Assembly (NCBI GenBank): GCA_910585005.1
Contig: CAJUCN010000012.1
Coordinates: forward strand, 48,747-112,746
Reading direction: 5' to 3'
From: an uncultured Lachnospiraceae bacterium
Lineage (GTDB): Bacteria; Bacillota; Clostridia; Lachnospirales; Lachnospiraceae
DNA length: 64,000 bases
Part shown: positions 18,099 through 26,283 of the stretch, piece after piece
Layout of the letters: each line of letters opens with the position of its first letter
Position numbering within the stretch: position 1 is the first letter of the stretch
Translations under genes and position numbers: made by a program
Notes under the pieces: generated by a model
What the model saw: the letters and a program-made list of their open reading frames with translations, nothing else
What the model was told of the DNA's origin: nothing
Databases searched by the model: none

Positions 18099-19718
18099 TT
18101 ATGAAAGTTCTCTGATACGTTTACGCAAAGGTAAAATCAGGGAAGGCGAAACAGACAGTTCATCCACTCCCATTTTTACGAATTCCTCCGTCAGCTCCAG
18201 ATCTCCGCCAAGCTCACCGCAGATACCGGCCCATTTCCCATATTTATGTGCGCTGTCCACCACCATCTGGATCATTTTAAGAATCGCTTTATGATGGGGG
18301 TTATAAAAATCATCAAGTTTTTCATTCTGCCTGTCAATGGCAAGCGTATACTGGGTCAGGTCGTTTGTGCCAATACTGAAAAAATCTACCATCTGTGCCA
18401 GTTCATCTCCAATCATCACTGCTGCCGGAGTTTCAATCATGATCCCTTGTTCCGGATCCTTAAATGGGATCTGCGCTTTGGCCAGTTCCGTTTTCACTTC
18501 CTCCACAATCTCAAAGATCCTGGCCACCTCTTCCGTAGAAGTGATCATCGGATACATAATGGAAAGATTTCCATACACTGTCGCGCGGAACAATGCGCGG
18601 AGCTGCGTCTTAAAGATATCCGGCTGTTTCAGACAGATTCTGATGGCCCGGTACCCCAGAGCCGGATTCTCTTCTTTTCCCAGATGAAAATAATCCACCT
18701 GCTTATCCGCGCCAATATCCAGTGTTCTGATAATCACCTTCTTTTCACCCATGGTCTGAAGCACCTGCCTGTATGCCTGAAGCTGCTCCTCTTCCGTTGG
18801 GAAATCCTCTCTCCCCAGATACAAAAACTCGCTCCGAAACAGCCCGATCCCTCCGGCATCGTTTTCCAGGACATATCCCACATCGCCTACGCCGCCAATA
18901 TTTGCATAAACATGAACATGTTTTCCGCCAAGCGTAACATTTTCTTTTCCTTTCAATTCCTGCAAGAGATGAAGCTTTTCCTTTTCCTTGGCAAGCTTGT
19001 TCGCCGCTTCCTCACACACCCCTTCGTCAGGCTCAAAGACTACTTCCCCCTGCATCCCGTCCACCACCGCTTTCATGCCGGACCTAATCTGGCTCAGGTC
19101 AAGGGGCACACCGATCAAAGCCGGAATATTCATCATACGGGCAAGAATAGAGGTATGAGAATTGGCTGACCCATGTACGGTGACAAAGGCCAGAATCTTC
19201 TCCTTGTCCATCTGCACCGTTTCGCTGGGACTTAAATCATCCGCCACAATAATAGAAGGCTCTTCAAACGCAAAGTCACTTCCATCCTGACCGCTTAGAC
19301 ACTGGATCAAACGGTTAGATATATCTTTTACATCGGCCGCTCTGGCTCTCATATAGTCATCGTCCATCCCCGCAAACATCTGGGAAAAATTATCCCCGGT
19401 CACGGCCACGGCGTATTCCGCTCCCACAAGTTCTGTCCTGATCATGTTATGGATGGCATCCAAATAGTCTTCATCTTCCAGCATCATCTGATGCACTTCA
19501 AAGATCGCCGCGCTGGTTTCCCCTACCTCCTTAAGGGCCTTATCATAAAGCTTCTGTAACTGCTGCTGGGCCTGTAAAACTGCCTGCCCCACTTTTTCTA
19601 TCTCTTTTTCCGGGTCTTCGGTTTTGTTCCGCTTTACCTTTTGTTCTTCCTTTTTCAGAACATGCACCGGCCCAATTGCAATCCCTTTATATACTGATTT
19701 CCCCAAGAATTTTACCAT
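18099..19718 (-). CDS. ptsI: PTS Enzyme I (phosphoenolpyruvate-protein phosphotransferase)
   Basis: This is the 539-residue cytoplasmic enzyme that takes phosphate from phosphoenolpyruvate and gives it to HPr. The active-site His188 is in VHGSANSHTSILAR. The PEP-binding barrel shows GIGLFRSEFLYLG, ALGYRAIR and FFSIGTNDLTQYT, with the catalytic Cys in GICGELGGD. The ATG at 19718 is chosen because GGAGGTG lies seven bases upstream; an in-frame GTG five codons earlier is itself the ribosome site. It is the first gene of a ptsI-ptsH unit with its own promoter. Confidence 0.95.
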   Translation of the reverse strand: MVKFLGKSVYKGIAIGPVHVLKKEEQKVKRNKTEDPEKEIEKVGQAVLQAQQQLQKLYDKALKEVGETSAAIFEVHQMMLEDEDYLDAIHNMIRTELVGAEYAVAVTGDNFSQMFAGMDDDYMRARAADVKDISNRLIQCLSGQDGSDFAFEEPSIIVADDLSPSETVQMDKEKILAFVTVHGSANSHTSILARMMNIPALIGVPLDLSQIRSGMKAVVDGMQGEVVFEPDEGVCEEAANKLAKEKEKLHLLQELKGKENVTLGGKHVHVYANIGGVGDVGYVLENDAGGIGLFRSEFLYLGREDFPTEEEQLQAYRQVLQTMGEKKVIIRTLDIGADKQVDYFHLGKEENPALGYRAIRICLKQPDIFKTQLRALFRATVYGNLSIMYPMITSTEEVARIFEIVEEVKTELAKAQIPFKDPEQGIMIETPAAVMIGDELAQMVDFFSIGTNDLTQYTLAIDRQNEKLDDFYNPHHKAILKMIQMVVDSAHKYGKWAGICGELGGDLELTEEFVKMGVDELSVSPSLILPLRKRIRELS

Positions 19719-19789
19719 ACCCGTCACCTCCACGATCCATTTTATGATTCCCGTTTTTTATATATGTTACCGATTTCACCGTTATATTC

Positions 19790-19818
19790 ATAATACTATT
19801 TAGCATTTTTTTTGTAAA
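19790..19818 (-). promoter_or_regulatory. Promoter of ptsI-ptsH
   Basis: TTTACA (19813-19818) and TATTAT (19790-19795) on the minus strand have a 17-base spacer that includes an A7 run. The leader to the ptsI ATG is about 65 bases long. No catabolite operator was recognised in it. Confidence 0.72.
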
Positions 19819-19903
19819 TTGACATTGTACATAATTTTATCTCTCCGTTTTTGTCTATTGTGTTGAAATCAATTTCATATAAGACAGAACCCCCTTCTAT
19901 GGC

Positions 19904-19931
19904 AAAAGAACGGCAGATTTTCTGCCGTTCT
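19904..19931 (-). terminator. Terminator of the paaK-ACT unit
   Basis: Ten-base perfect arms AGAACGGCAG/CTGCCGTTCT with a five-base loop lie 25 bases after the ACT gene's stop codon. On the minus strand the stem ends in TTCTTTTG, giving the T run of an intrinsic terminator. Confidence 0.8.
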
Positions 19932-19955
19932 CCCTTAACATATCTGTTCTTAAAT

Positions 19956-20387
19956 TTACATTCCTGCGATCACATCATGGGACACAGTATGAATCCCTTT
20001 ACGTTTTAATACCTCCGCCGCCTTTTCATTGTCTTCCACCCGAAGAACCATATATGCCGTCGCTGCCTTGCGGGTAAGAAATGCATACATATATTCCAAG
20101 CTGATATCCTCATCTCCCAGAGCTTTCAGAATATGATTTAAACTTCCCGGCTCATCCGGCATTTCCACTGCCAGCACCGGCGTGATCGAAACCGCATATC
20201 CTGCCTCCTTTAAGATACAGGATGTTTTATAAGGATCATCCACTATGACCCGGACGATTCCAAAGTCCTGAGTCTCCGCAATGGACAATGCCCGCATATC
20301 AATCTCATGCTGATGTAAATACTCCGTCAGTTCGGCCAGTTTCCCCGCCTTATTTTCCACAAATACAGAAATTTGTTTAACCGTCAT
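19956..20387 (-). CDS. Tandem ACT-domain protein paired with phenylacetate-CoA ligase
   Basis: This is a 143-residue cytoplasmic protein made of two ACT domains. The first covers about residues 1-70 (KQISVFVENKAGKLAELTEYL) and the second 70-143 (VLAVEMPDEPGSLNHILKAL). ACT domains bind small ligands, often amino acids. In Clostridia and Archaea this tandem form is commonly encoded beside a phenylacetate-CoA ligase homologue. Here the ligase gene ends 35 bases upstream on the same strand and a terminator follows, so the two form a two-gene unit. A role as ligand-sensing partner of the ligase is inferred. Confidence 0.85.
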   Translation of the reverse strand: MTVKQISVFVENKAGKLAELTEYLHQHEIDMRALSIAETQDFGIVRVIVDDPYKTSCILKEAGYAVSITPVLAVEMPDEPGSLNHILKALGDEDISLEYMYAFLTRKAATAYMVLRVEDNEKAAEVLKRKGIHTVSHDVIAGM

Positions 20388-20422
20388 AGACTCCTCCTGT
20401 TCCGGACTCGTTTTCCGTCCTG

Positions 20423-21730
20423 CTACCCTTGATATAAGTTTCTCCGGTCAATGACACGGACTGCCTTCCCTTCGCTTCGGGTGATTGCTTTGGGATTTAC
20501 CAATTTTACTTTCACATAAATGCCCAGCATCGCTTTCAGCGCATCTACCAGTTTCTTTTCCCTTCCTGCCACAATACCTGCATTGTCGGAGAACATCTCC
20601 TGGGTCATTTCAACCTGCACCTCAATGGTGTCACTGTTTTGCTTACGATCCACAATGATCTGGTAATTTGCAGGATATCCCTGGTTAAGCAATACCGTTT
20701 CTATCTGGGACGGGAATACATTGACGCCCTTGACGATCAGCATATCGTCGCTGCGCCCTAAAGGTTTGGTCATCTTAACATGGGTACGTCCGCAAGAACA
20801 TTTCTCATGGCTCAAAATACAGATATCCCTGGTCCGGTAGCGGATCAGGGGAAATGCCTCCTTCGTAATACTGGTAAATACCAGCTCCCCTTTTTCCCCA
20901 TCGGGAAGAACCTCTCCCGTTTTGGGATTAATGACCTCTGCAATAAAGTGATCTTCATTAATATGCATCCCGGACTGGTCGCTGCATTCAAAGGAAACGC
21001 CCGGTCCCGAAATCTCCGTCAGTCCATAAATATCATAAGCCCTGATCCCCAGCTTCTCCTCGATATCATGGCGCATTTCTTCTGTCCACGCCTCCGCTCC
21101 AAAGATCCCTGCCTTTAACTTAATCTTATCCTGCAGCCCTCTCTCCCAGATGGACTCAGCAAGATAAGCTGCATAAGACGGTGTACAGCACAAGATGGTA
21201 GAACCCAGGTCACACATAAACTGGATCTGCCGTTCCGTATTTCCGGAAGACATGGGCAGGGTCAATGCTCCCACCTTGTGGGAACCGCCGTTTAAGCCTG
21301 GCCCTCCGGTAAACAGGCCATAGCCGTAGCAAACATGCACCACATCCTCATTGGTCCCGCCTGCCGCCGCAATCGCCCTGGCACAGCATTCCTCCCACAA
21401 GTCTATGTCATGCTGGGTGTAAAAGGCTACCACCCGGCGTCCTGTGGTTCCGCTGGTAGACTGGATCCTTACGCACTCTGACAAGGGCGCTGCAAGCAAG
21501 CCATAGGGGTAAGCGTCCCGCAAATCATCCTTTGTCAAAAAAGGAAGCTTGTGCAGGTCATCCACTGAATGGATATCCTCTGGCTTGACTTTCGCCTCAT
21601 CCATCTTGTTCCTATAAAACTCCACATTTTCGTAAACACGTTTTACGGTGCCCGCCAGTCGTTCATCCTGCCATGTGCGGATCTGTTCCCTGGATGCACA
21701 TTCAATTTCAGGCTGGTAATAATGTTCCAT
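20423..21730 (-). CDS. paaK: Phenylacetate-CoA ligase family (aryl-acid adenylating) enzyme
   Basis: This is a 435-residue AMP-forming CoA ligase that activates phenylacetate or a related aryl acid through an acyl-adenylate. The phosphate-binding loop STSGTTGRRVVAFY, the YDIYGLTEISGPG motif and the C-terminal RSDDMLIVKGVNVFP hinge are all present. The frame is open 56 codons further upstream, but the ATG at 21730 (MEHYYQPEIE) has AAGGAAAGGA upstream and gives the standard family length. It has its own promoter, divergent from the pantothenate operon, and is followed by the ACT gene. No indolepyruvate oxidoreductase genes are adjacent, so the real acid is unknown. Confidence 0.88.
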   Translation of the reverse strand: MEHYYQPEIECASREQIRTWQDERLAGTVKRVYENVEFYRNKMDEAKVKPEDIHSVDDLHKLPFLTKDDLRDAYPYGLLAAPLSECVRIQSTSGTTGRRVVAFYTQHDIDLWEECCARAIAAAGGTNEDVVHVCYGYGLFTGGPGLNGGSHKVGALTLPMSSGNTERQIQFMCDLGSTILCCTPSYAAYLAESIWERGLQDKIKLKAGIFGAEAWTEEMRHDIEEKLGIRAYDIYGLTEISGPGVSFECSDQSGMHINEDHFIAEVINPKTGEVLPDGEKGELVFTSITKEAFPLIRYRTRDICILSHEKCSCGRTHVKMTKPLGRSDDMLIVKGVNVFPSQIETVLLNQGYPANYQIIVDRKQNSDTIEVQVEMTQEMFSDNAGIVAGREKKLVDALKAMLGIYVKVKLVNPKAITRSEGKAVRVIDRRNLYQG

Positions 21731-21781
21731 ACTTGTACTGTTCCTTTCCTTTATGTATTTTAAAACATTTCTAACAAAAAA

Positions 21782-21810
21782 ATTATAACATACTCTTTTT
21801 CCCCTGTCTA
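21782..21810 (-). promoter_or_regulatory. Promoter of the phenylacetate-CoA ligase / ACT unit
   Basis: TAGACA (21805-21810) and TATAAT (21782-21787) on the minus strand have a 17-base spacer. It stands back to back with the pantothenate operon promoter, with seven bases between the two -35 boxes. Confidence 0.75.
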
Positions 21811-21816
21811 AAAATA

Positions 21817-21845
21817 TTGTCAAAAAAATATCACTGTGGTATGAT
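21817..21845 (+). promoter_or_regulatory. Promoter of the panT-coaX-coaBC operon
   Basis: TTGTCA (21817-21822) and TATGAT (21840-21845) have a 17-base spacer. The leader to the S-component ATG is about 45 bases and carries the CAGGAGGAAA ribosome site. No riboswitch is evident. Confidence 0.75.
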
Positions 21846-21896
21846 AATGCCGTATTGTATCTCATGAAAGAGAATAATAACAGGAGGAAACGTACC

Positions 21897-22736
21897 ATGA
21901 AAAATGAAAAAACCTATGAACTTGTGCTGACTGCACTGTTCACCGCCATTATCATCATAATGGCATTCACCCCGCTGGGATATATCCCGCTGGTTGTAAT
22001 CAACGCAACCATTATCCATATCCCGGTCATCCTTGGAGCGCTATTTTTAGGACCCAAAAAAGGTGCATTCTTAGGATTCGTATTTGGTTTGACCAGCTTT
22101 ATCAACAACACCTTTAAAGCCGTCACAGCTTCCGCTTTTGTATTTTCACCGGTTCTGGCAGCAAATATGGTGGGCGTATCCGGCATTTTTAAGAGCATAT
22201 ATATCTGCTTTGTGCCCAGGATCCTAGTCGGTATTGTCCCTTATTTTGTATATGTTCTGATTCGGAATGTTTTAAGAAGCGAACAGAAAATATGGCGTGT
22301 TATCATCAACGGAGCTGCTTCGGTCATCTTATTTATTTCCCTGAGGGCATTTCTTAACAATTTAACGGAAGGGAATCATGGCCTGGCCTGCACCCTGTCC
22401 GGTTTATTTGCCGGCATCGTGCTTTTTGCCGTACTTTCCATAGGCATCCGCCAAAAAGGAAATGCCGGGATCGCCCTTGCATATGCGGGACTTTCCGGGG
22501 CTTTCACTAATACACTATTTGTTATGAGCGGTATCTTCATTCTTTATAAAGAAGCATATGCCAACGCACTGGGAATCGCCGGCGACGCAGTCATTGACGT
22601 GATCATGGGCGTCATCAGCTTTAATGGGATCGTGGAAGCTGTGGTCGCGGCAATCCTTATCGCAGGCGTGGGGCTTGCGCTGACACATGTAAAACCGATT
22701 AAGGAGTTAAAAGGAAAAAATGATCTTAGCAATTGA
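21897..22736 (+). CDS. panT: ECF transporter S component, probable pantothenate importer (PanT-like)
   Basis: This is a membrane substrate-binding subunit of an energy-coupling-factor importer. It is 279 residues, all hydrophobic helices joined by short loops. The N-terminal segment TALFTAIIIIMAFTPLGYIP and the following IIHIPVILGALFLGPKKGAFLG match the pantothenate S-component class. Compared with the usual S components of about 170-200 residues, roughly 60-80 residues are inserted in the middle (about 120-195), reading as extra helices. The ATG follows AGGAGG. Its end overlaps coaX by 17 bases, and the pantothenate kinase and coaBC genes follow, which supports the substrate. The shared ECF ATPases and T subunit are elsewhere. 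Confidence 0.82.
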   Translation: MKNEKTYELVLTALFTAIIIIMAFTPLGYIPLVVINATIIHIPVILGALFLGPKKGAFLGFVFGLTSFINNTFKAVTASAFVFSPVLAANMVGVSGIFKSIYICFVPRILVGIVPYFVYVLIRNVLRSEQKIWRVIINGAASVILFISLRAFLNNLTEGNHGLACTLSGLFAGIVLFAVLSIGIRQKGNAGIALAYAGLSGAFTNTLFVMSGIFILYKEAYANALGIAGDAVIDVIMGVISFNGIVEAVVAAILIAGVGLALTHVKPIKELKGKNDLSN

Positions 22737-23493
22737 TATTGGAAACACAAATATCGTCATCGGCTGTACCAGAAAAGAAAAAATCCACTTTGTGGAGCGG
22801 GTCTCCACCGACACTTCCAAGACCGAATTAGAGTACCTGGTCACATTCAAGACCCTGTTTGACCTGTACCACATCAATGTTGGGGACATCACCGGATGCA
22901 TCATTTCTTCGGTGGTGCCTCCCCTTAATAACATTATAAAAGCCTCTATGGAAAAGCTCCTTCACACCACGCCCCTTATCGTAGGGCCGGGGGTAAAAAC
23001 AGGCCTGAATATCCTGATGGATAATCCGGGCCAGGTAGGGGCAGACCTGATCGTCAATGCCGTGGCAGGGCTTAAATATTATGGCGCTCCCATTATTATG
23101 ATCGATATGGGGACGGCAACTACCATCAGTGTGGTAGATGAAAAGAAAAATTACATTGGCGGCATGATCCTTCCGGGGGTTAAAGTATCCTTAGAATCCT
23201 TAGTCAACCGCACTTCACAGCTCCCCAGAATCAGTCTGGAAGCGCCCAGAAAACTCATTGGCAAGAACACCATTGATTGTATGAAAAGCGGTATTATCAT
23301 GGGGCAGGCAGCCTGTCTGGATGGCATGGTTGAGCGGATCTGGGATGATCTGGGTTATCAGGCAAATGTGGTCGCAACCGGGGGCCTTGCAGGCTGCATT
23401 GTACCTTACTGCCGGAAAAAGATCATATATGACAACGAATTGACACTAAAAGGGCTGGATATTATTTACCGCAAAAATGCAGAAGGAGAATAA
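22720..23493 (+). CDS. coaX: Type III pantothenate kinase
   Basis: This is a 257-residue ASKHA-fold kinase that phosphorylates pantothenate, the first step of CoA synthesis. DIGNTNIVIG at the N-terminus is the phosphate-1 motif, GQVGADLIVNAVA holds the pantothenate-site Asp, and IIMIDMGTATTISVV is the phosphate-2 motif. Type III enzymes are not feedback-inhibited by CoA. The ATG follows AAAAGG and overlaps the S-component gene in another frame, so the two are translationally coupled. coaBC follows after five bases. Confidence 0.95.
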   Translation: MILAIDIGNTNIVIGCTRKEKIHFVERVSTDTSKTELEYLVTFKTLFDLYHINVGDITGCIISSVVPPLNNIIKASMEKLLHTTPLIVGPGVKTGLNILMDNPGQVGADLIVNAVAGLKYYGAPIIMIDMGTATTISVVDEKKNYIGGMILPGVKVSLESLVNRTSQLPRISLEAPRKLIGKNTIDCMKSGIIMGQAACLDGMVERIWDDLGYQANVVATGGLAGCIVPYCRKKIIYDNELTLKGLDIIYRKNAEGE

Positions 23494-23498
23494 ACGAA

Positions 23499-24692
23499 AT
23501 GTTGGAAGGAAAACATATCGTACTTGGCATCACCGGCAGTATCGCCGCTTATAAGATCGCATCCCTTGCCAGTATGTTAAAGAAGCAAAAGGCTGATGTG
23601 ACGGTCATTATGACGCAGAATGCCACCAATTTTATCAATCCTATCACCTTTGAATCACTGACAGGAAACAAATGCCTGGTAGATACCTTTGACCGCAATT
23701 TTAAGCACAATGTGGAACATGTATCTTTGGCAAAGCAAACGGATGTGTTCCTTCTTGCGCCTGCATCTGCAAACGTAATCGCCAAAGCCGCCCACGGCCT
23801 GGCTGACGATATGCTCACTACCACTTTGTTAGCCTGCGGATGCCCCAAGATCATTGCTCCTGCCATGAATACGCGGATGTACCATAATCCCATTGTCCAA
23901 GATAATCTCAAGACCCTGCAGCGCTATGGCATGGAGGTGATTACTCCTGCTGCCGGGTATCTGGCATGCGGCGATACCGGGGATGGCAAAATGCCTGAAC
24001 CGGAATTGTTGTTTGAATACCTTTTAAAAGCCTTGCAGCCCAAAGACATGAACGGAGTCAAGGTATTGGTAACCGCCGGTCCTACCATGGAAAAAATTGA
24101 CCCTGTCCGCTATATCAGCAACCATTCCAGCGGAAAAATGGGTTATTCCATAGCCAGGGCAGCCATGATGCGGGGTGCAGAAGTAACGCTGGTAACTGGT
24201 AGAACCGGCCTTCCCGCTCCTGTCGGTGTCCGCACAGTAAATGTTTTATCCGCTGCAGATATGGCCCAGGCGGTAAAAGCATCTGCACCGGATCAGGATA
24301 TCATCATCAAGGCCGCCGCCGTTGCCGACTACCGTCCCAAACACATTGCCGATGAAAAAGTAAAAAAGAAAGATTCTGAGTTAAGCATAGAGCTTGAGCG
24401 CACGGAAGACATTTTAAGTTTCCTTGGCGCACAGAAAAGACCAGGGCAGTTTCTGTGCGGATTTTCCATGGAAACAGAAAATATGATCGAAAACTCCCGG
24501 GAAAAACTGGCCAAAAAAAATCTGGACCTGATCGTTGCCAATAACCTGAAAGAAGAAGGCGCCGGATTCGGAACCGACACCAATATCGTTACATTCTTAT
24601 CCAGGGATGAAACCATACAGCTTCCTATTTTAAAGAAAGAAGAGGTGGCACACCGGCTGCTGGATCATATCATGGATCACTTAACATCGTAA
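23499..24692 (+). CDS. coaBC: Bifunctional phosphopantothenoylcysteine decarboxylase / phosphopantothenate-cysteine ligase
   Basis: This is a 397-residue fusion enzyme. The N-terminal CoaC flavoprotein (about 1-180) has TGSIAAYK, the catalytic His in VEHVSLAK, PAMNTRMY and the active-site Cys157 in ACGDTGDGKMPEP. The C-terminal CoaB (about 185-397) has the nucleotide motif AGPTMEKIDPVRYISNHSSG and the dimer segment KKDSELSIELERTEDIL. Together they turn 4'-phosphopantothenate and cysteine into 4'-phosphopantetheine. It is the last gene of the pantothenate operon; a perfect hairpin follows seven bases after the stop. Confidence 0.96.
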   Translation: MLEGKHIVLGITGSIAAYKIASLASMLKKQKADVTVIMTQNATNFINPITFESLTGNKCLVDTFDRNFKHNVEHVSLAKQTDVFLLAPASANVIAKAAHGLADDMLTTTLLACGCPKIIAPAMNTRMYHNPIVQDNLKTLQRYGMEVITPAAGYLACGDTGDGKMPEPELLFEYLLKALQPKDMNGVKVLVTAGPTMEKIDPVRYISNHSSGKMGYSIARAAMMRGAEVTLVTGRTGLPAPVGVRTVNVLSAADMAQAVKASAPDQDIIIKAAAVADYRPKHIADEKVKKKDSELSIELERTEDILSFLGAQKRPGQFLCGFSMETENMIENSREKLAKKNLDLIVANNLKEEGAGFGTDTNIVTFLSRDETIQLPILKKEEVAHRLLDHIMDHLTS

Positions 24693-24698
24693 AATACC

Positions 24699-24750
24699 GT
24701 TTCCCGGGAAATAAGGGGCCAAGATCCGTCCTCCTTATTTCCCGGGAAAC
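24699..24750. terminator. Bidirectional terminator between coaBC and uxaA, 18-bp perfect arms
   Basis: Arms at 24699-24716 and 24733-24750 are perfect inverted copies (GTTTCCCGGGAAATAAGG) around a 16-base loop. T-rich sequence follows on both sides (ATTTCTCTTATT on the plus strand, TATTTTAC on the minus strand). Each arm itself holds the palindrome TTTCCCGGGAAA. Position between convergent genes fits a shared terminator. Confidence 0.85.
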
Positions 24751-24760
24751 ATTTCTCTTA

Positions 24761-26242
24761 TTAGAGGGTAACTCCCTGCTTAAAAATTGCCATATCGTGA
24801 AACCCTGCTTCCTCACTGCATACCTTTTTCCCAGAAGCAACTGCAATCACATAATCAAACAACTTTTCTGCCGTCTCTTCCATCTCCCGGTCTTCCACCA
24901 ACACACCCGCATTAAAATCGATCCAATTTTTCTTTTTTTGGGCAAGAGCGCTGTTACTGGAGATTTTTACCGTTGGCACGGGTGAAGCAAAGGGTGTTCC
25001 CCGCCCGGTCGTAAACAGGACGATCTGCGCCCCGCTGGCTGCCAACGCCGTAGAGGCCACCAGGTCGTTTCCCGGGGCGCTGAGCAAGTGAAGCCCCGGC
25101 CTTTCAACCCGTTGTCCGTATGCCAACACTCCCCTTACCGGAGCGCTCCCTGATTTCTGGGTACATCCCAGCGATTTATCCTCCAAGGTGGAAATACCAC
25201 CCTTTTTGTTCCCCGGGGAGGGATTTTCGTATATACTCTGGTTATGATCCATAAAGTACTGCTTAAAATCATTGATCAATTTTACCGTCTTTTCAAAAAG
25301 TTCCCGATCTTGGCAACGGTTCATAAGCAAGGTCTCCGCACCAAACATTTCCGGCACTTCCGTCAAGATCGTCGTTCCCCCTTTGCTGATCAGCAGGTCA
25401 GAGAACTTTCCTACCAGAGGATTTGCCGTGATGCCGGAAAATCCATCGCTTCCGCCACATTTCATCCCAACAACCAGTTTTGATACGCTTACCGGTTCCC
25501 GCTTATCTTCCGCCGCATGGGCGATAAGCTCATCCAAAAGCTGTCCGCCGCTTTCCATCTCATCCTCTGTCTCCTGGCAGACCAAAAATTTCACCCTGTC
25601 CGGATCCACCTCTCCGATATAAGGCTTAAGCACGTCGATATTACTGTTCTCGCACCCCAGTCCCAGTACCAGCACCCCACCTGCATTGGGATGCCTGATC
25701 AGATCTGCCAGGATTACTCTGGTATGTTCCTGGTCTTCCCCCATTTGGGAACATCCATAAGGATGGGGAAAAGCGATCACCTCCTCCACCGTCCCTTGTA
25801 ACCGCTTGTTGGCGGAACTGGCCAAAGCCTGCGCTACATTGTTCACACACCCTACCGTCGGAATAATCCAAATCTCATTGCGGACGCCTGCTTTACCGTC
25901 CGGCCGCACATATCCCATAAAAAATGCCTCCGGCGTGGCAAATTCTTTCTCCGGTACAGGTTCGTAGCTATATTCCAGCAAATCCCCAAGGGCCGTTTTC
26001 ATATTATGGGTATGGACCCACTGTCCCGCTTTGATCTCTTCCCTGGCATTTCCAATGCAGCACCCGTACTTGCGTACACTGCCGCCTTCCGGAATATCGC
26101 ATAATGCCATCTTATGTCCGGCGGGAATGGCGTCTTTTGCCTCTATCTGCAACGTGCCAATCCTTACCCGCTCACCTGCATCAATCTCCTTAATTGCAAC
26201 GATCACATTATCACTTTCATGAATCTGGATATAATCTTTCAT
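24761..26242 (-). CDS. uxaA: D-altronate dehydratase
   Basis: This is a 493-residue metal-dependent dehydratase that turns D-altronate into 2-keto-3-deoxygluconate. The N-terminal SAF-type domain (about 1-95) has VAIKEIDAGERVRIG. The large C-terminal UxaA part carries GYVRPDGKAGVRNEIWIIPTV, HPYGCSQMGEDQEHTR, GLGCENSN and KCGGSDGFSGITANP, all typical of the family. The ATG at 26242 has GGGAGG seven bases upstream; the frame begins six codons earlier. It follows uxaB by 41 bases and is the last gene before the bidirectional terminator. Confidence 0.95.
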   Translation of the reverse strand: MKDYIQIHESDNVIVAIKEIDAGERVRIGTLQIEAKDAIPAGHKMALCDIPEGGSVRKYGCCIGNAREEIKAGQWVHTHNMKTALGDLLEYSYEPVPEKEFATPEAFFMGYVRPDGKAGVRNEIWIIPTVGCVNNVAQALASSANKRLQGTVEEVIAFPHPYGCSQMGEDQEHTRVILADLIRHPNAGGVLVLGLGCENSNIDVLKPYIGEVDPDRVKFLVCQETEDEMESGGQLLDELIAHAAEDKREPVSVSKLVVGMKCGGSDGFSGITANPLVGKFSDLLISKGGTTILTEVPEMFGAETLLMNRCQDRELFEKTVKLINDFKQYFMDHNQSIYENPSPGNKKGGISTLEDKSLGCTQKSGSAPVRGVLAYGQRVERPGLHLLSAPGNDLVASTALAASGAQIVLFTTGRGTPFASPVPTVKISSNSALAQKKKNWIDFNAGVLVEDREMEETAEKLFDYVIAVASGKKVCSEEAGFHDMAIFKQGVTL

Positions 26243-26283
26243 TTGAATCCTCCCTGCCATAAGCAGTCTGAAACGATGTGTTT

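Noticed and set aside
18246..19169. A 307-codon open frame on the plus strand opposite ptsI
   Set aside because: It lies fully inside the real ptsI gene, has no ribosome site, and its protein is rich in His, Cys, Phe and Leu without any domain. It is the antisense shadow of ptsI codon use.
19820..19850. Plus-strand TTGACA in the ptsI upstream region
   Set aside because: No acceptable -10 box at 16-18 bases and no plus-strand gene downstream before the paaK-ACT terminator.
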